Part shown: positions 24,509-33,659 of the stretch, piece by piece
How the letters are laid out: each line of letters starts with the position of its first letter
Position numbering within the stretch: the first letter of the stretch is position 1
Assembly: GCA_020161935.1 (NCBI GenBank)
Contig: JAIUNI010000002.1
Location: 496,001-560,000, forward strand
DNA length: 64,000 nucleotides
Source of the DNA: Chloroflexota bacterium
Lineage (GTDB): Bacteria > Chloroflexota > Anaerolineae > Aggregatilineales > Phototrophicaceae
Reading direction: 5' to 3'
Notes under the pieces: generated by a model
What the model saw: the letters and a program-made list of their open reading frames with translations, nothing else
What the model was told of the DNA's origin: nothing
Database searches by the model: none
Program-made: the position numbers and the translations under genes

Positions 24509-25145
24509 CCTGACTTTTGGTCTCTACTAAACGCGGTTCAAGCGCCTTCAGAATGTCGCCCTGCACCTGCTCGACCGACTGCGCCGCGTTGACCACCACC
24601 CAGCGCTGCGGATCAGCCGCCACCAGCGCATGGTAGCCGTCGCGCACTCGCTTGTGGAAGTCGAGCGCCATCGCATCCAAGCGGTTCCACTCGCCGCCCT
24701 TATCCAGCGCACTCAAGCGGCGCTGGAGGCTGTCCTCCGGCGCAATATCCAACAGGATCGTCAGGTCAGGCTTTAATCCGCCGGTCGCGAACTCAGTAAT
24801 CAACTTGAGTTGGCTCAAGTCGAGGCCGTGTCCATAACCCTGATAGGCGTAGGTCGAGTCGAAGAAGCGGTCACAAATGACCAACCCCTTGGCGGCGAGG
24901 TGCGGCCTAATCACTTCCTCGACAATCTGTGCGCGGGAGGCGCTGTACATCAGCAGCTCGGCGCGGGGGTGCATCGCTTGGTTCTTCATGTCGTGCAGCA
25001 CATGGCGAATCTGGTCGCCAATCGCCGTACCACCGGGTTCGCGGGTGAGCAGGACGTTATGCCCGCGCTCGCGCAGCGTACTCACCGTCATCGCTACCTG
25101 TGTGGTTTTACCGCCGCCGTCCGGCCCTTCAAACGTGATAAACAT
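24504..25145 (-). CDS. tmk: Thymidylate kinase
   Basis: A 213-residue dTMP kinase that phosphorylates dTMP to dTDP for DNA synthesis. The P-loop is GPDGGGKTTQ (about residues 7-16), the dTMP-binding TREPGGTAIGDQIR (about 34-47), and the DR motif ICDRFFDSTYAYQGYG (about 93-108). The LID RRLSALDKGGEWNRLD has its basic residues outside the P-loop. The length is standard. The gene's last bases coincide with a dispersed repeat. Confidence 0.95.
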   Translation of the reverse strand: MFITFEGPDGGGKTTQVAMTVSTLRERGHNVLLTREPGGTAIGDQIRHVLHDMKNQAMHPRAELLMYSASRAQIVEEVIRPHLAAKGLVICDRFFDSTYAYQGYGHGLDLSQLKLITEFATGGLKPDLTILLDIAPEDSLQRRLSALDKGGEWNRLDAMALDFHKRVRDGYHALVAADPQRWVVVNAAQSVEQVQGDILKALEPRLVETKSQG

Positions 25146-25267
25146 AAGCCGCTTCCACTGATTGCCGATAGGTTTACCAGTTTACAAGGAAGCAGCGTTA
25201 TAGAACAGTCAGGGTGGAAGATTAAATCGGTCTAAATGAAGTCATATCCCGATTTTGAGAGGGAAAA

Positions 25268-25816
25268 CTAATCGCTGAAAATGTTGGCAACAGCCAAGCG
25301 GAAACCGGGCAGCACATCGCCACCTTCGAGGAAATCACCAACGCGCAGCGTTTTGCGGGGTTGGTTTGGGATGTAGACATCAATGGTTTTAGACACATAA
25401 TCTGCCACCCACAGAACCGTTCCAGCCGCCAGATAGTTGCCGATTTTACGGATCATTTCTGTTTCAGTATTGCCCGGTGACAATACTTCAACCGCCAAAT
25501 CCGGCGCGATGGGGTTGTAAGCCACTTCGGGATCGACAGGCTGTCTCTTATAAGAGATAAAAGCGGCATCGGGAATATATTTTTCACTGAATATCATATA
25601 ACCGCCATCCGCTCCGGTAACGCGACCTAAGTGGTTATCGTCGACATGCACACCGATCCGCGCAAATAACTTCCCCGCAGTAGATGAGGATTTGCTATTC
25701 GATACCACTTCGACAATCTCCCCGGCGATATATTCAAAGTTCCGGTCGCGGTTTTCGGGCAGCATGACGAAGCGGTTAAAGTCATCTTCAGTCACATAGG
25801 GTGTGTGGAGTAGCAT
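25268..25816 (-). CDS. Uma2-family (DUF820) putative nuclease
   Basis: A 182-residue protein with the PD-(D/E)xK-like core of the Uma2 family: YIPDAAFISYKR, the key APDLAVEVLSPGNTETEMIRKIGNYLAAGT (Asp, Glu and Lys of the putative active site) and WVADYVSKTIDVY. Members are abundant in Cyanobacteria and Chloroflexota; a nuclease role is predicted from fold, not shown. GGGAGG precedes the ATG by eight bases. A second copy is at 54715-55281. Confidence 0.85.
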   Translation of the reverse strand: MLLHTPYVTEDDFNRFVMLPENRDRNFEYIAGEIVEVVSNSKSSSTAGKLFARIGVHVDDNHLGRVTGADGGYMIFSEKYIPDAAFISYKRQPVDPEVAYNPIAPDLAVEVLSPGNTETEMIRKIGNYLAAGTVLWVADYVSKTIDVYIPNQPRKTLRVGDFLEGGDVLPGFRLAVANIFSD

Positions 25817-25890
25817 AATATCGCCTCCCTATTTTTGATGAATTATAGCATCAAAGTGCATCGTTAAGTGGCTGCTAATTGCTAACGAAA

Positions 25891-25913
25891 AGGGCAGAGT
25901 AAAACCCTGCCCT
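25891..25913 (-). terminator. Terminator of the R3H/AAA ATPase gene
   Basis: AGGGCAG (25891-25897) pairs with CTGCCCT (25907-25913). On the minus strand it is followed by TTTTCGTTAG. It is 29 bases beyond the stop of the ATPase gene. Confidence 0.6.
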
Positions 25914-25941
25914 CATCTTATTTTATATGTGCAAACCAGAC

Positions 25942-27591
25942 TTAATTCGCCCGTAGGATACGGACGCGGCGTTCCGGCTCGTCGCCAAAACTCTCGCTAA
26001 ACAGCCGCGCCTGCCGTGCCATCTCATGCTGGCGGCGGCGGGTATCCGCATCTTGAGGGTTCAGGTCAACATATTCCGCACCGTTCCGCACCCGTAAAAT
26101 GGCCGACTTGGTTTCTTCCATCGCCATGCCATACGGGTCATCCGGTCGTACAATGTCCTCAAGCCCATACAGGTCGATGAGGAAGTTCTCGATCTGCGAG
26201 ACGGTGTTCGCCCGCAGCACATAAATCGGTGTACCCCGGCGTTCAGCGTCCACAATCAGCTTCGGGCGGCGGCGGTAATCATTCTTGATGGTCACAATCG
26301 CGTCCGTACCGTTGAAGTCATCGACCACCGATACCGGCACATGCAAGCGCCGCGCCGACTGCATTAGCCGGTTACGGGCGACACCGTAGGCATAGAGCCG
26401 CAGCGGTTGTAAAGCCGGATTGCTGCTACCGTTTCCGGTATTACCTCCGTTGCTCGTGTTTGCATGGTTGCTGCCGTTTGGCGGCACCAGTTTCCCACGG
26501 CGGTTGCTGCTCTGCGGGATATTATCATGGCTCAGGCCGTTGTCCTTTTCACGGTTGGCGCGTCCGCTGCGTTCGGTCATCGCCCGTGATTCGGGCACGA
26601 CCGTTTCGATGTCGATCTCGCCCCGCGCGTTACGCGAGCGTAGTTCAATCGGCAGCGGACGACCGCGTAACTGCCCATCAACCGCCGCAGCCACGTCTTC
26701 GTGTACCGCCAAACGGTCGCGCGTTTGCAGTTCGATCAGCACATCAAAGGTCGGCGGCGCTTTACGCTCCTGCACCGACTTCTGCGTCCCACGGCGGCGG
26801 GCTTCTTCATCCGAAAGTGTAACCGACTCGATACCACCAATCAGGTCGGAAAGGGTCGGGTTCAGCATCAGGTTTTCCAGCGCGTTACCGTGCGCCGTAC
26901 CGATCAACTGCACACCACGTTCCGCGATTGTACGCGCGGCTTGCGCTTCGAGTTCACGCCCGATTTCATCAATAACGATCACTTCGGGGTTGTGGTTTTC
27001 AACCGCTTCGATCATCACCTCATGCTGGCGTTCCGGCTGCGAAACCTGCATACGGCGGGCTTTACCAATCGCCGGATGCGGCACATCACCGTCACCGCCA
27101 ATTTCGTTCGAGGTATCGACGATCACGACACGCTTGTTTTCCGCCAGCACACGGGCGGCTTCGCGCAGCATCGTCGTCTTACCAACACCCGGCGGCCCCA
27201 TGATGAGGACGCTTTGACCGGATTCCACGAGGTCTTGGATAATGTCAATCGTGCCGTAAACAGCGCGACCGACACGGCACGTCAAACCGACCACATCGCC
27301 CCGGCGGTTGCGAATGCCGGAGATGCGGTGCAGGGTACGTTCCAAACCGGCGCGGTTATCCGCGTCGAACATACCGATGTTACTCACAATCGCATCAATA
27401 TCGTCGCGGTTCACTTCCTCCTCAAGCAGCACGACTTCACCGTCAAGGTAACGCGCCGTCGGCACGCGCCCGAGGTCTAGCACGATTTCGAGCAGGTCGT
27501 CGGTATTTCCGATATGGTCCAGTGCTGCGTTTAGATGAGGGGGTAAAACACGGCGTAATTCGTAGATATTATCTGTAATGCGGCGTTCCAT
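25942..27591 (-). CDS. SpoIIIAA-like AAA ATPase with R3H domain
   Basis: A 549-residue cytoplasmic ATPase like plant-plastid/cyanobacterial Ycf45 and Chloroflexota R3H proteins. An N-terminal domain (1-110) precedes the AAA core with Walker A GPPGVGKTT (132-140), the sensor-like VIVDTSNEIGGDGD and Walker B VIVIDEIGRE. An Asn/Gly-rich linker (about 365-390) leads to a C-terminal region ending in an R3H-like segment (TKSAILRVRNGAEYVDL to the end) that may bind single-stranded nucleic acid. Related SpoIIIAA ATPases power sporulation secretion, but there is no spoIII operon here. A role in RNA or DNA handling is inferred. Confidence 0.85.
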   Translation of the reverse strand: MERRITDNIYELRRVLPPHLNAALDHIGNTDDLLEIVLDLGRVPTARYLDGEVVLLEEEVNRDDIDAIVSNIGMFDADNRAGLERTLHRISGIRNRRGDVVGLTCRVGRAVYGTIDIIQDLVESGQSVLIMGPPGVGKTTMLREAARVLAENKRVVIVDTSNEIGGDGDVPHPAIGKARRMQVSQPERQHEVMIEAVENHNPEVIVIDEIGRELEAQAARTIAERGVQLIGTAHGNALENLMLNPTLSDLIGGIESVTLSDEEARRRGTQKSVQERKAPPTFDVLIELQTRDRLAVHEDVAAAVDGQLRGRPLPIELRSRNARGEIDIETVVPESRAMTERSGRANREKDNGLSHDNIPQSSNRRGKLVPPNGSNHANTSNGGNTGNGSSNPALQPLRLYAYGVARNRLMQSARRLHVPVSVVDDFNGTDAIVTIKNDYRRRPKLIVDAERRGTPIYVLRANTVSQIENFLIDLYGLEDIVRPDDPYGMAMEETKSAILRVRNGAEYVDLNPQDADTRRRQHEMARQARLFSESFGDEPERRVRILRAN

Positions 27592-27714
27592 ATATTCTCT
27601 AGAACACTCCTATTGAGTAGATGCAGCGGAGCGGTTTACACATCATTCGGATGGAAGTGGCGCTCATGCAAGGTATACGTTGACGTATCAATCTGGTTTA
27701 TAGATGAACCCTTA

Positions 27715-27915
27715 TTATCCCGACTGACGGAATAATCGTTTCATCTGCCAGATGATACCTGATAATCCTCGTCGTTTTCGTAGTTCAGCCTCCACTTTGA
27801 ACCATTCTAATGCGGCCAGATTACGTTTATGCTCTTCGAGCATATGATTACTATCATATTTCAGGCGGTTGGCGGCGATTTCTAGGTTCTTCGTATCCAC
27901 ATCGTCGTATGCCAT
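27715..27915 (-). CDS. Small hypothetical protein
   Basis: A 66-residue, basic, mostly helical protein (NLEIAANRLKYDSNHMLEEH, then a basic C-terminus WQMKRLFRQSG). GGGAAAGGT sits right before the ATG, which supports it as a real gene. No family recognised. It is downstream of the GNAT-like gene by 43 bases on the same strand and may share its transcript. Confidence 0.55.
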   Translation of the reverse strand: MAYDDVDTKNLEIAANRLKYDSNHMLEEHKRNLAALEWFKVEAELRKRRGLSGIIWQMKRLFRQSG

Positions 27916-27958
27916 ACCTTTCCCTTTTTATGAACTAGTAATAATAGCGCCTTTTCCG

Positions 27959-28930
27959 TTATTTACGACTCTCGGTTATGCCGTTTGGCGGCTTTACCGG
28001 ACTCGGTACGGCTTCTAACCGGTGTCGCAGTGGTGTGAACGCTGCGTTCCGTATACCGGCTGCGATATGCTTCACCATCACCGCCTGCCGCGCACAAATC
28101 GTAAAGCCCAACTCGGCCAGCGCGTCGTCCAGCCAATCTTGATAACGGCGCACCCGTATGAACACCGGTACTTTACCCACGCGGTCAACCTTCGCAATCG
28201 CGGCTGCGATCACATCAGTCGCCTTGCTGAACACGTCAGGGTGCAAATGCGGCGTGAGGTACACACCCATCTTTCCGTCCGATACACCGATATACCCTTC
28301 AACGCGGTCGTCACTCCGGTAGACAAACCCTTCACCTTCATCCGGCAGCTCGGTGATCGGCTGCACCAGCTTCGGCACGATATTGCCGAATAACAGGTGG
28401 ATGCCCGTCATGTCTTCATCAGTGGTGTGTTCCAGTTCAACATCGTGTTTCGGCTCGTAATCCACTTTTTCTTCCGGTGCGCGGCACCAGATTTCCTGCC
28501 GTGCGTAGATCGCATAACTGGCTATACGCATCGTTTTGAAAAGCGGTGCGCTCTCCTCCACCTCTGCCGTCAGCAAATGTGCGCCACGCTTCCCTGCTTC
28601 AGCCGCCATCGCGTCCAGCACATGCAGCCATGCTGTATCGTCCTCGTCCTCTTGGGGCGCGGGTGCGACGTAGGTGATCTGGGCATAGGCATCGTCCTGA
28701 CGAAGGCGGAATTGACCGGCAACTTGTTGGTTTTCGGTGCGGGTGACCATTGTGTAAACACCCCGGTAAGGCAGCAGCAGGGTGATGAGGCCGGAACTTT
28801 GTGCGCCAGTCGCGTCTGTATAAAACAGTTCGCTGTCCAGCACCATACCGCCGCTTTCACTCAGCCGTCTTACTAAGGGAATGTCCACCAAGGTCACGGC
28901 GCGGGTTTCCGCCGTGTCACGTACTGGCAT
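27959..28930 (-). CDS. GNAT-like protein of unknown substrate
   Basis: About 323 residues. The arrangement of an N-terminal α/β half (RAVTLVDIPLVRRLSESG; HVLDAMAAEAGKRGAHLLTAEVEE) and a C-terminal half (VEGYIGVSDGKMGVYLTPHLHPDVF; VPVFIRVRRYQDWLDDALAELGF) resembles a double-GNAT fold in which the acetyl-CoA loop is not well conserved. It could be a degenerate acetyltransferase. ATG 28930 follows GAGG by four bases; an upstream ATG at 28963 has a weaker site. Confidence 0.55.
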   Translation of the reverse strand: MPVRDTAETRAVTLVDIPLVRRLSESGGMVLDSELFYTDATGAQSSGLITLLLPYRGVYTMVTRTENQQVAGQFRLRQDDAYAQITYVAPAPQEDEDDTAWLHVLDAMAAEAGKRGAHLLTAEVEESAPLFKTMRIASYAIYARQEIWCRAPEEKVDYEPKHDVELEHTTDEDMTGIHLLFGNIVPKLVQPITELPDEGEGFVYRSDDRVEGYIGVSDGKMGVYLTPHLHPDVFSKATDVIAAAIAKVDRVGKVPVFIRVRRYQDWLDDALAELGFTICARQAVMVKHIAAGIRNAAFTPLRHRLEAVPSPVKPPNGITESRK

Positions 28931-28963
28931 AAAACCTCGTTCGGTATGAACCAGCCAACACAT

Positions 28964-29307
28964 GCCCCAACTGTAGCACCGGACTCCTTACAATTCCCTA
29001 TGGTGGGAAATGAAGGGTTAGGGGAGATGTTTGTGCAGGGTAAATCGTGGAAGTACACAATACCCTTATTGTAGCACGCATGAGCGCCCCTGACTATTCG
29101 TCCGCGCTGTAGTTGATGGCTTATACCGAACAAGCATACGCCCTTATCATAAGCATTATATAAACATTTTTGGGTTTTCAAAGGGTCAAATCGGTTCAAA
29201 TTTTGGATAATGGATCGAAATCGGTTATATGATGTCGAGGTGTTGGCGACTTCACCAGCCTATGTTAAAGTTTGTAGAAATTAACGAACTTATCGAAAAG
29301 TGTTTTT
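28964..29307. other. Divergent intergenic region, AT-rich
   Basis: 344 bases between divergent GNAT-like and cupin genes. The part next to the cupin gene is AT-rich with related phrases AAATCGGTTCAAATTTTGG and GAAATCGGTTATATGATG, presumably carrying promoters; no clear −35/−10 pair or hairpin stands out, and no gene is seen. Confidence 0.4.
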
Positions 29308-29640
29308 ATGCAAGCCTTCGAAATCGCTGATTTATTGACCCGCCAGTCTGCCAGCGGTTCGCCCTACTTAGAATTTTTGAAGCATCTCAGTCTCAGCGTC
29401 GGCCTCTACGTCCTGCCAGCGGGCGGCATGGATGGGCAGCAGCCGCATACCGAAGACGAGGTTTACTATGTGGTCAGCGGCAGGGGCATGTTCCGCCACG
29501 CGGACGAAGACCGTCCGGTACAAGCTGGCTCAGTGCTGTACGTCGCGGCCAACGTCGAACATCGCTTTCATTCCATCACCGAAGCCCTTCAAATCATCGT
29601 CTTTTTCGCACCCGCTGAATATACGAATCGGAAACCCTAA
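29308..29640 (+). CDS. Cupin-domain protein
   Basis: A 110-residue single cupin. Motif 1 is recognisable as PHTEDEVYYVVSGRGMFRH (metal-binding H, E) and motif 2 as AGSVLYVAANVEHRFHSI (metal-binding H). Small cupins bind a metal and either act as isomerases/oxygenases or sense ligands; the substrate is unknown. No Shine-Dalgarno sequence precedes the ATG. The peptide-type ABC importer genes follow 177 bases downstream. Confidence 0.85.
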   Translation: MQAFEIADLLTRQSASGSPYLEFLKHLSLSVGLYVLPAGGMDGQQPHTEDEVYYVVSGRGMFRHADEDRPVQAGSVLYVAANVEHRFHSITEALQIIVFFAPAEYTNRKP

Positions 29641-29817
29641 ATTTGCCTCCAAACAAAGGCGAAGTGGATTGAACATATTGCCGTGGCTTTGGGTAAATAC
29701 ACCAAATTGCCCGTTAAAAAATCGTCGTTAGGCTTGGTTGCTCCTATCTCACGATAAGGGTATCATTCGCGCAAATGTGCAGTTTAAAAATTGTTTAGCC
29801 GTTTTAAGGAGTCAATG

Positions 29818-31449
29818 ATGAAACGTCGTTTGTTACTCGTTTTAACGCTGATGTTGGCGCTCTCCCTTGTGGTTGCGCCCACACTAGCCCAGGACCGCAA
29901 AGTGGTAACGGTGAGCTATACGCAAGAACCGCTAACACTGAACCCCCTCTACGTCACCCAATGGTTTGCCACCAACGTCATCGACATGCTGCTCACCCCG
30001 CCGTGGTTTATTGACGACCAGCAGCAGGCCGTTCCGGTACAAGTCACCGAAATCCCCTCGGTTGAAAACGGTGGCATCAGCGAAGACGGTACAGTCATCA
30101 CCCTTAAACTGCGCGACGACCTCAAGTGGAGCGATGGCGAACCGCTGACCTCGGCGGATTATGTGTTCACCTACGAAATGATTATGGCCGACGGCAACAC
30201 CGTCAGCTCGCGTGATCCGTGGGAAACCAAGGTCGCCAGCGTGACCGCGCCGGACGCGACCACCGTCGTCATTACCTTTAACGAGTCCTTTGCCCCGTGG
30301 CTGACCGCCCTGTTCACCGCCTCACCAGCCATGCCGGAACACACCCTGCGCCCGATCTTCGATGCCGAAGGCACATTGGATGCCGCCGAATGGAACAAGA
30401 CCGTGAACCCCGGCAGCGGCTCATTCATCCTGAACGAGTGGGAAACCGGCAGCTTCCTATCGCTCGTCCCCAACGAAAACTCATTCGCGGGTACGCCCAA
30501 GTTGAACGAAGTCTTCTTCCGCATTTTGGCGGATGACGGTACGTCCCAGAACGCGGCTCTGACCACCGGCGATGCCGACATCGGCGTATTCCTAACCGCA
30601 GGCGACGCGGTTGAACTTGAAGGCGCAGGCTTGGTTATTTCGCAGGTGGCTTCCGGTTACAACGAAGGTTGGTACCTGAACGTTAACCCCGATACCGCTC
30701 ACCCCGCGATGCTCGATGTCAACGTGCGTAAGGCGCTGGTCATGGCCTTCAACCGCCAGCAAATTGTGGACGATCTGCTGTTCGGTAAGACCCGCGTTGC
30801 CACCAGCTACTGGGACGGTTCGCAGTACGTTCGCCCGGATGCCAAACCTTACGACTACAACCCCGAAGAAGCTGCCGCCATGCTCGACGCGGCGGGTTGG
30901 GTCGATAGCAACGGCGACGGTACCCGCGATAAGGACGGTACGGAACTCGTACTGCGCTTCATCGCCAGCCAACGCCAGATCCGTAAGGACGTGCAGGCTG
31001 TCGTGCAGCAGGCATTTGCCGAAATCGGTGTCGGCGTAGAGACCAGCAACTACGACAACTTCTTCGATACCTACGGCGAAGGTGGCCCGATGTCCACCGG
31101 CCAGTATGACATCGGCGAATACTCCGGCTCGTCACAGTTCCCTGACCCGAACACCGCCGATTTCCTCTGCTCGGAAATCCCCTCGGACGAGAACCCGGAG
31201 GGTGCAAACTGGATTGGCTACTGCAACGAAGAACTGGATGCACTGTTCCAGGAACAGCTCAAGACGACCGACCCCGCAGCCCGTGTCGCCCTTTTCCAAC
31301 AGATCGACCAGATCATTTTTGACGAGGCCGTGTGGGTGGGCGTGTGGTACGACGCAGACCTGTGGGCAACCAACGCCCGCGTGATCGATGCCAAGTACAG
31401 CGGTGCTGATCCCTTCTGGAATGCAGTCAACTGGGACGTAAGCAGCTAA
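29818..31449 (+). CDS. ABC importer substrate-binding protein, peptide/nickel (DppA/OppA) class
   Basis: About 543 residues, family SBP_bac_5. A signal peptide (KRRLLLVLTLMLALSLVVAPTLAQD) precedes a class C binding protein: the start TVSYTQEPLTLNPLYV, LRDDLKWSDGEPLTSADYVFTYE, and VRKALVMAFNRQQIVDDLLFG are family signatures. It would bind oligopeptides or related solutes outside the membrane. ATG 29818 is six bases after AAGGAG; 29815 is an alternative. It is first in an operon with two permeases, separated from them by a partial terminator that probably raises its expression relative to theirs. Confidence 0.92.
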   Translation: MKRRLLLVLTLMLALSLVVAPTLAQDRKVVTVSYTQEPLTLNPLYVTQWFATNVIDMLLTPPWFIDDQQQAVPVQVTEIPSVENGGISEDGTVITLKLRDDLKWSDGEPLTSADYVFTYEMIMADGNTVSSRDPWETKVASVTAPDATTVVITFNESFAPWLTALFTASPAMPEHTLRPIFDAEGTLDAAEWNKTVNPGSGSFILNEWETGSFLSLVPNENSFAGTPKLNEVFFRILADDGTSQNAALTTGDADIGVFLTAGDAVELEGAGLVISQVASGYNEGWYLNVNPDTAHPAMLDVNVRKALVMAFNRQQIVDDLLFGKTRVATSYWDGSQYVRPDAKPYDYNPEEAAAMLDAAGWVDSNGDGTRDKDGTELVLRFIASQRQIRKDVQAVVQQAFAEIGVGVETSNYDNFFDTYGEGGPMSTGQYDIGEYSGSSQFPDPNTADFLCSEIPSDENPEGANWIGYCNEELDALFQEQLKTTDPAARVALFQQIDQIIFDEAVWVGVWYDADLWATNARVIDAKYSGADPFWNAVNWDVSS

Positions 31450-31468
31450 CCAAACCAATCTCGAAAGG

Positions 31469-31491
31469 TGGGGCGGGATTAACCTGCCCCA
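31469..31491 (+). terminator. Hairpin between substrate-binding protein and permease genes
   Basis: TGGGGCGGG (31469-31477) pairs imperfectly with CCTGCCCCA (31483-31491) and is followed by TTTTGTTTG. Such hairpins after binding-protein genes commonly reduce read-through into permease genes or protect the 3' end. Confidence 0.65.
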
Positions 31492-31530
31492 TTTTGTTTG
31501 AGAAATCTCCGCTTCGAAGGAGGCCAGTTT

Positions 31531-32562
31531 ATGGGTCGCTATATCATCCGGCGTTTACTCCAAGCTATTCCGCTCGTGCTGTTCGTCAGCCTCACCATTT
31601 TTACGCTGCTTCAAGCCACCGGCGACCCGCTGGCGACAATGGGCGGGCGTTCCCCCACCAAGTCCGAAGATAAAGCCCGGCTTCGGCGGCAGCTCGGCCT
31701 CGATAAACCTCTGCTGGAACAATACCTGTACTGGCTGATCGGCAACGATTGGGCGAAGTTCGACCGCGACGGGGACGGCATCGCCGAGGCCCCCGGTACC
31801 CGCTACGGCGTGCTGCGCGGTGACTTTGGCACCTCCATCGTCACCAAGCGCCCGGCGATGGAAATCATCGTCGACCGGCTGCCCAACACGCTGTTGCTCA
31901 TGGTTACGGCTGAAATTATTACGCTCTTTTTCGCATTGATTATCGGGGTCATCTCCGCCGTCAAACAATATAGTATTTTTGATAATGTCCTCAGTGGCTT
32001 TTCATTTATTACCTTTTCCATGCCCATCTTTTTGGTCGGCTTTGGCTTGCTTTATATTTTCGCCGTCAAGTTCCGCGAGTGGGGCTTGCCTTACCTGCCC
32101 ACCGGCGGCATCTTCGACCCGCAGGAAGGCCGCAGCGTCAGCCAGCTTGCCCTGCACATGATCTTGCCTGTCGCCACCATCACCATCATCAGCGTGGCGG
32201 GGTACAGCCGTTACGTGCGCTCCAACATGCTCGAAGTCATCAACTCCGACTATATCCGCACTGCCCGCGCTAAAGGGCTGACCGAACGCAGTATCCTCTA
32301 CCGCCACGCCTTTAAGAACGCCGCCCTCCCGCTGGCGACGCTCATCGGCCTCGACCTGCCGTTCCTGCTGGGCGGCGCGGTCGTCACCGAGCGTATCTTC
32401 GCGTGGCCGGGAACAGGTCGCCTGTTCCTCGACCATCTCGAACTGCTCGACTATTCCGTCCTCATGGGCTTGCTCATGCTGATCACGGTCGCGGTCGTGA
32501 TCTTCCAACTCTTGACCGATCTCATGTATACGTGGCTCGACCCACGCATCCGCTATTCATAA
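31531..32562 (+). CDS. ABC transporter permease, DppB/OppB class
   Basis: About 343 residues with six membrane helices. It opens MGRYIIRRLLQAIPLVLFV, the family signature, and carries the EAA loop NSDYIRTARAKGLTERSILYRHAFKNAALPL, which contacts the ATPase subunits. AAGGAGG is eight bases before ATG 31531. It is 11 bases before the DppC-like gene; these two form the membrane pore. A long periplasmic insertion (about residues 65-105) with the sequence KFDRDGDGIAE resembles a calcium-binding loop. Confidence 0.92.
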   Translation: MGRYIIRRLLQAIPLVLFVSLTIFTLLQATGDPLATMGGRSPTKSEDKARLRRQLGLDKPLLEQYLYWLIGNDWAKFDRDGDGIAEAPGTRYGVLRGDFGTSIVTKRPAMEIIVDRLPNTLLLMVTAEIITLFFALIIGVISAVKQYSIFDNVLSGFSFITFSMPIFLVGFGLLYIFAVKFREWGLPYLPTGGIFDPQEGRSVSQLALHMILPVATITIISVAGYSRYVRSNMLEVINSDYIRTARAKGLTERSILYRHAFKNAALPLATLIGLDLPFLLGGAVVTERIFAWPGTGRLFLDHLELLDYSVLMGLLMLITVAVVIFQLLTDLMYTWLDPRIRYS

Positions 32563-32573
32563 GGGGCAGTGTT

Positions 32574-33530
32574 ATGGCAACCGCAACCGTCAAACCTGTC
32601 CGTCTCAACTTGGTCGAGGGCGAGGCACAAGCTCAATCCCCGACCCAGCGTGTCATCAAACGCTTTGTGCGTCACCGTGCCGCCATGTTCGGCTTGGTCG
32701 TCTTGATCGGCGTACTGGCTTATATCATCGTCGGCTCGTTCATCTTTACCGAGGCGCAGGCCAACTACAACGACACCAGCATCCGCCTCCAAGCCCCTTC
32801 CGCCGAGCATCCCTTCGGCACCGACCGTATCGGGCGCGACATCCTCGCCCGTACCATCTACGGCGGGCAAATCTCACTGATGATCGGCTTCCTCGCGGTG
32901 GTGGTTGAAGTCGGCTTGGGGACTGCCGTCGGCGCAATCGCCGGTTACTACGGCGGCTGGATTGACGCGATCTTGATGCGGATTACCGAAGCGATGTTGA
33001 GCATCCCCTCCCTGCTCCTGCTGCTGGTGATGGCGAAGTTCTTTGCCGGTAAGTTCGCCCCGATACCCTTCTTCGGGCGCACCCTCAGCGGCAGCGTCAT
33101 TATTATCATCCTCATCCTCGGCCTCACCAGTTGGATGAGCCTCGCCCGCATCGTCCGCTCGAACGTCCTCTCCATCAAGGAAACCGAGTTCGTGCTGGCG
33201 GCGAAGGCCCTCGGTGTTCCGAACTGGCGCATCATCATCAACCACATCCTGCCGAATACCTTAGCCTCGATCATTGTATCCCTCACCCTCGGCGTGGCGA
33301 CCGCCATCTTGACCGAAGCCTACGTCAGCTTCCTCGGCTTGGGCGTGCAGTCACCGACCGCCAGTTGGGGCAACATGCTCACCGAGGCGCAGGAATTCAC
33401 GGTGATTAAAAACGCGCCGTGGTACTGGTTCTTCCCCAGCCTGCTCATCCTGCTCACCGTCCTCAGTATCAACTTCGTCGGCGATGGCCTGCGAGATGCC
33501 TTCGACCCCCGCTCGGACAACAAGGTCTAG
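32574..33530 (+). CDS. ABC transporter permease, DppC/OppC class
   Basis: About 318 residues. The N-terminal helix (VRHRAAMFGLVVLIGVLAYI) and HPFGTDRIGRDILARTIYGGQISLMIG are typical of DppC. The EAA loop ETEFVLAAKALGVPNWRIIINHILPNTLA contacts the ATPase. The ATG at 32574 follows AAGGGGCAGTGTT. The ATPase genes (dppD/F class) are not in the cluster, so the importer must share ATPases encoded elsewhere. Confidence 0.93.
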   Translation: MATATVKPVRLNLVEGEAQAQSPTQRVIKRFVRHRAAMFGLVVLIGVLAYIIVGSFIFTEAQANYNDTSIRLQAPSAEHPFGTDRIGRDILARTIYGGQISLMIGFLAVVVEVGLGTAVGAIAGYYGGWIDAILMRITEAMLSIPSLLLLLVMAKFFAGKFAPIPFFGRTLSGSVIIIILILGLTSWMSLARIVRSNVLSIKETEFVLAAKALGVPNWRIIINHILPNTLASIIVSLTLGVATAILTEAYVSFLGLGVQSPTASWGNMLTEAQEFTVIKNAPWYWFFPSLLILLTVLSINFVGDGLRDAFDPRSDNKV

Positions 33531-33568
33531 CCCCCTTAAACTTACGATATTGCCTAACTGAATCGTTT

Positions 33569-33594
33569 CCCTCCCCGATTGCTATGGGGGAGGG
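33569..33594 (+). terminator. Hairpin at the end of the peptide importer operon
   Basis: CCCTCCCC (33569-33576) pairs with GGGGAGGG (33587-33594). It lies 38 bases after the last permease gene. The following TTAAGAC is not a strong T run, so termination may be partial. Confidence 0.5.
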
Positions 33595-33659
33595 TTAAGA
33601 CTTTCTGCCCATTTTCAACTTTCAGGTTATACTTCCCCACATACACTTGAAAGTCGCCT

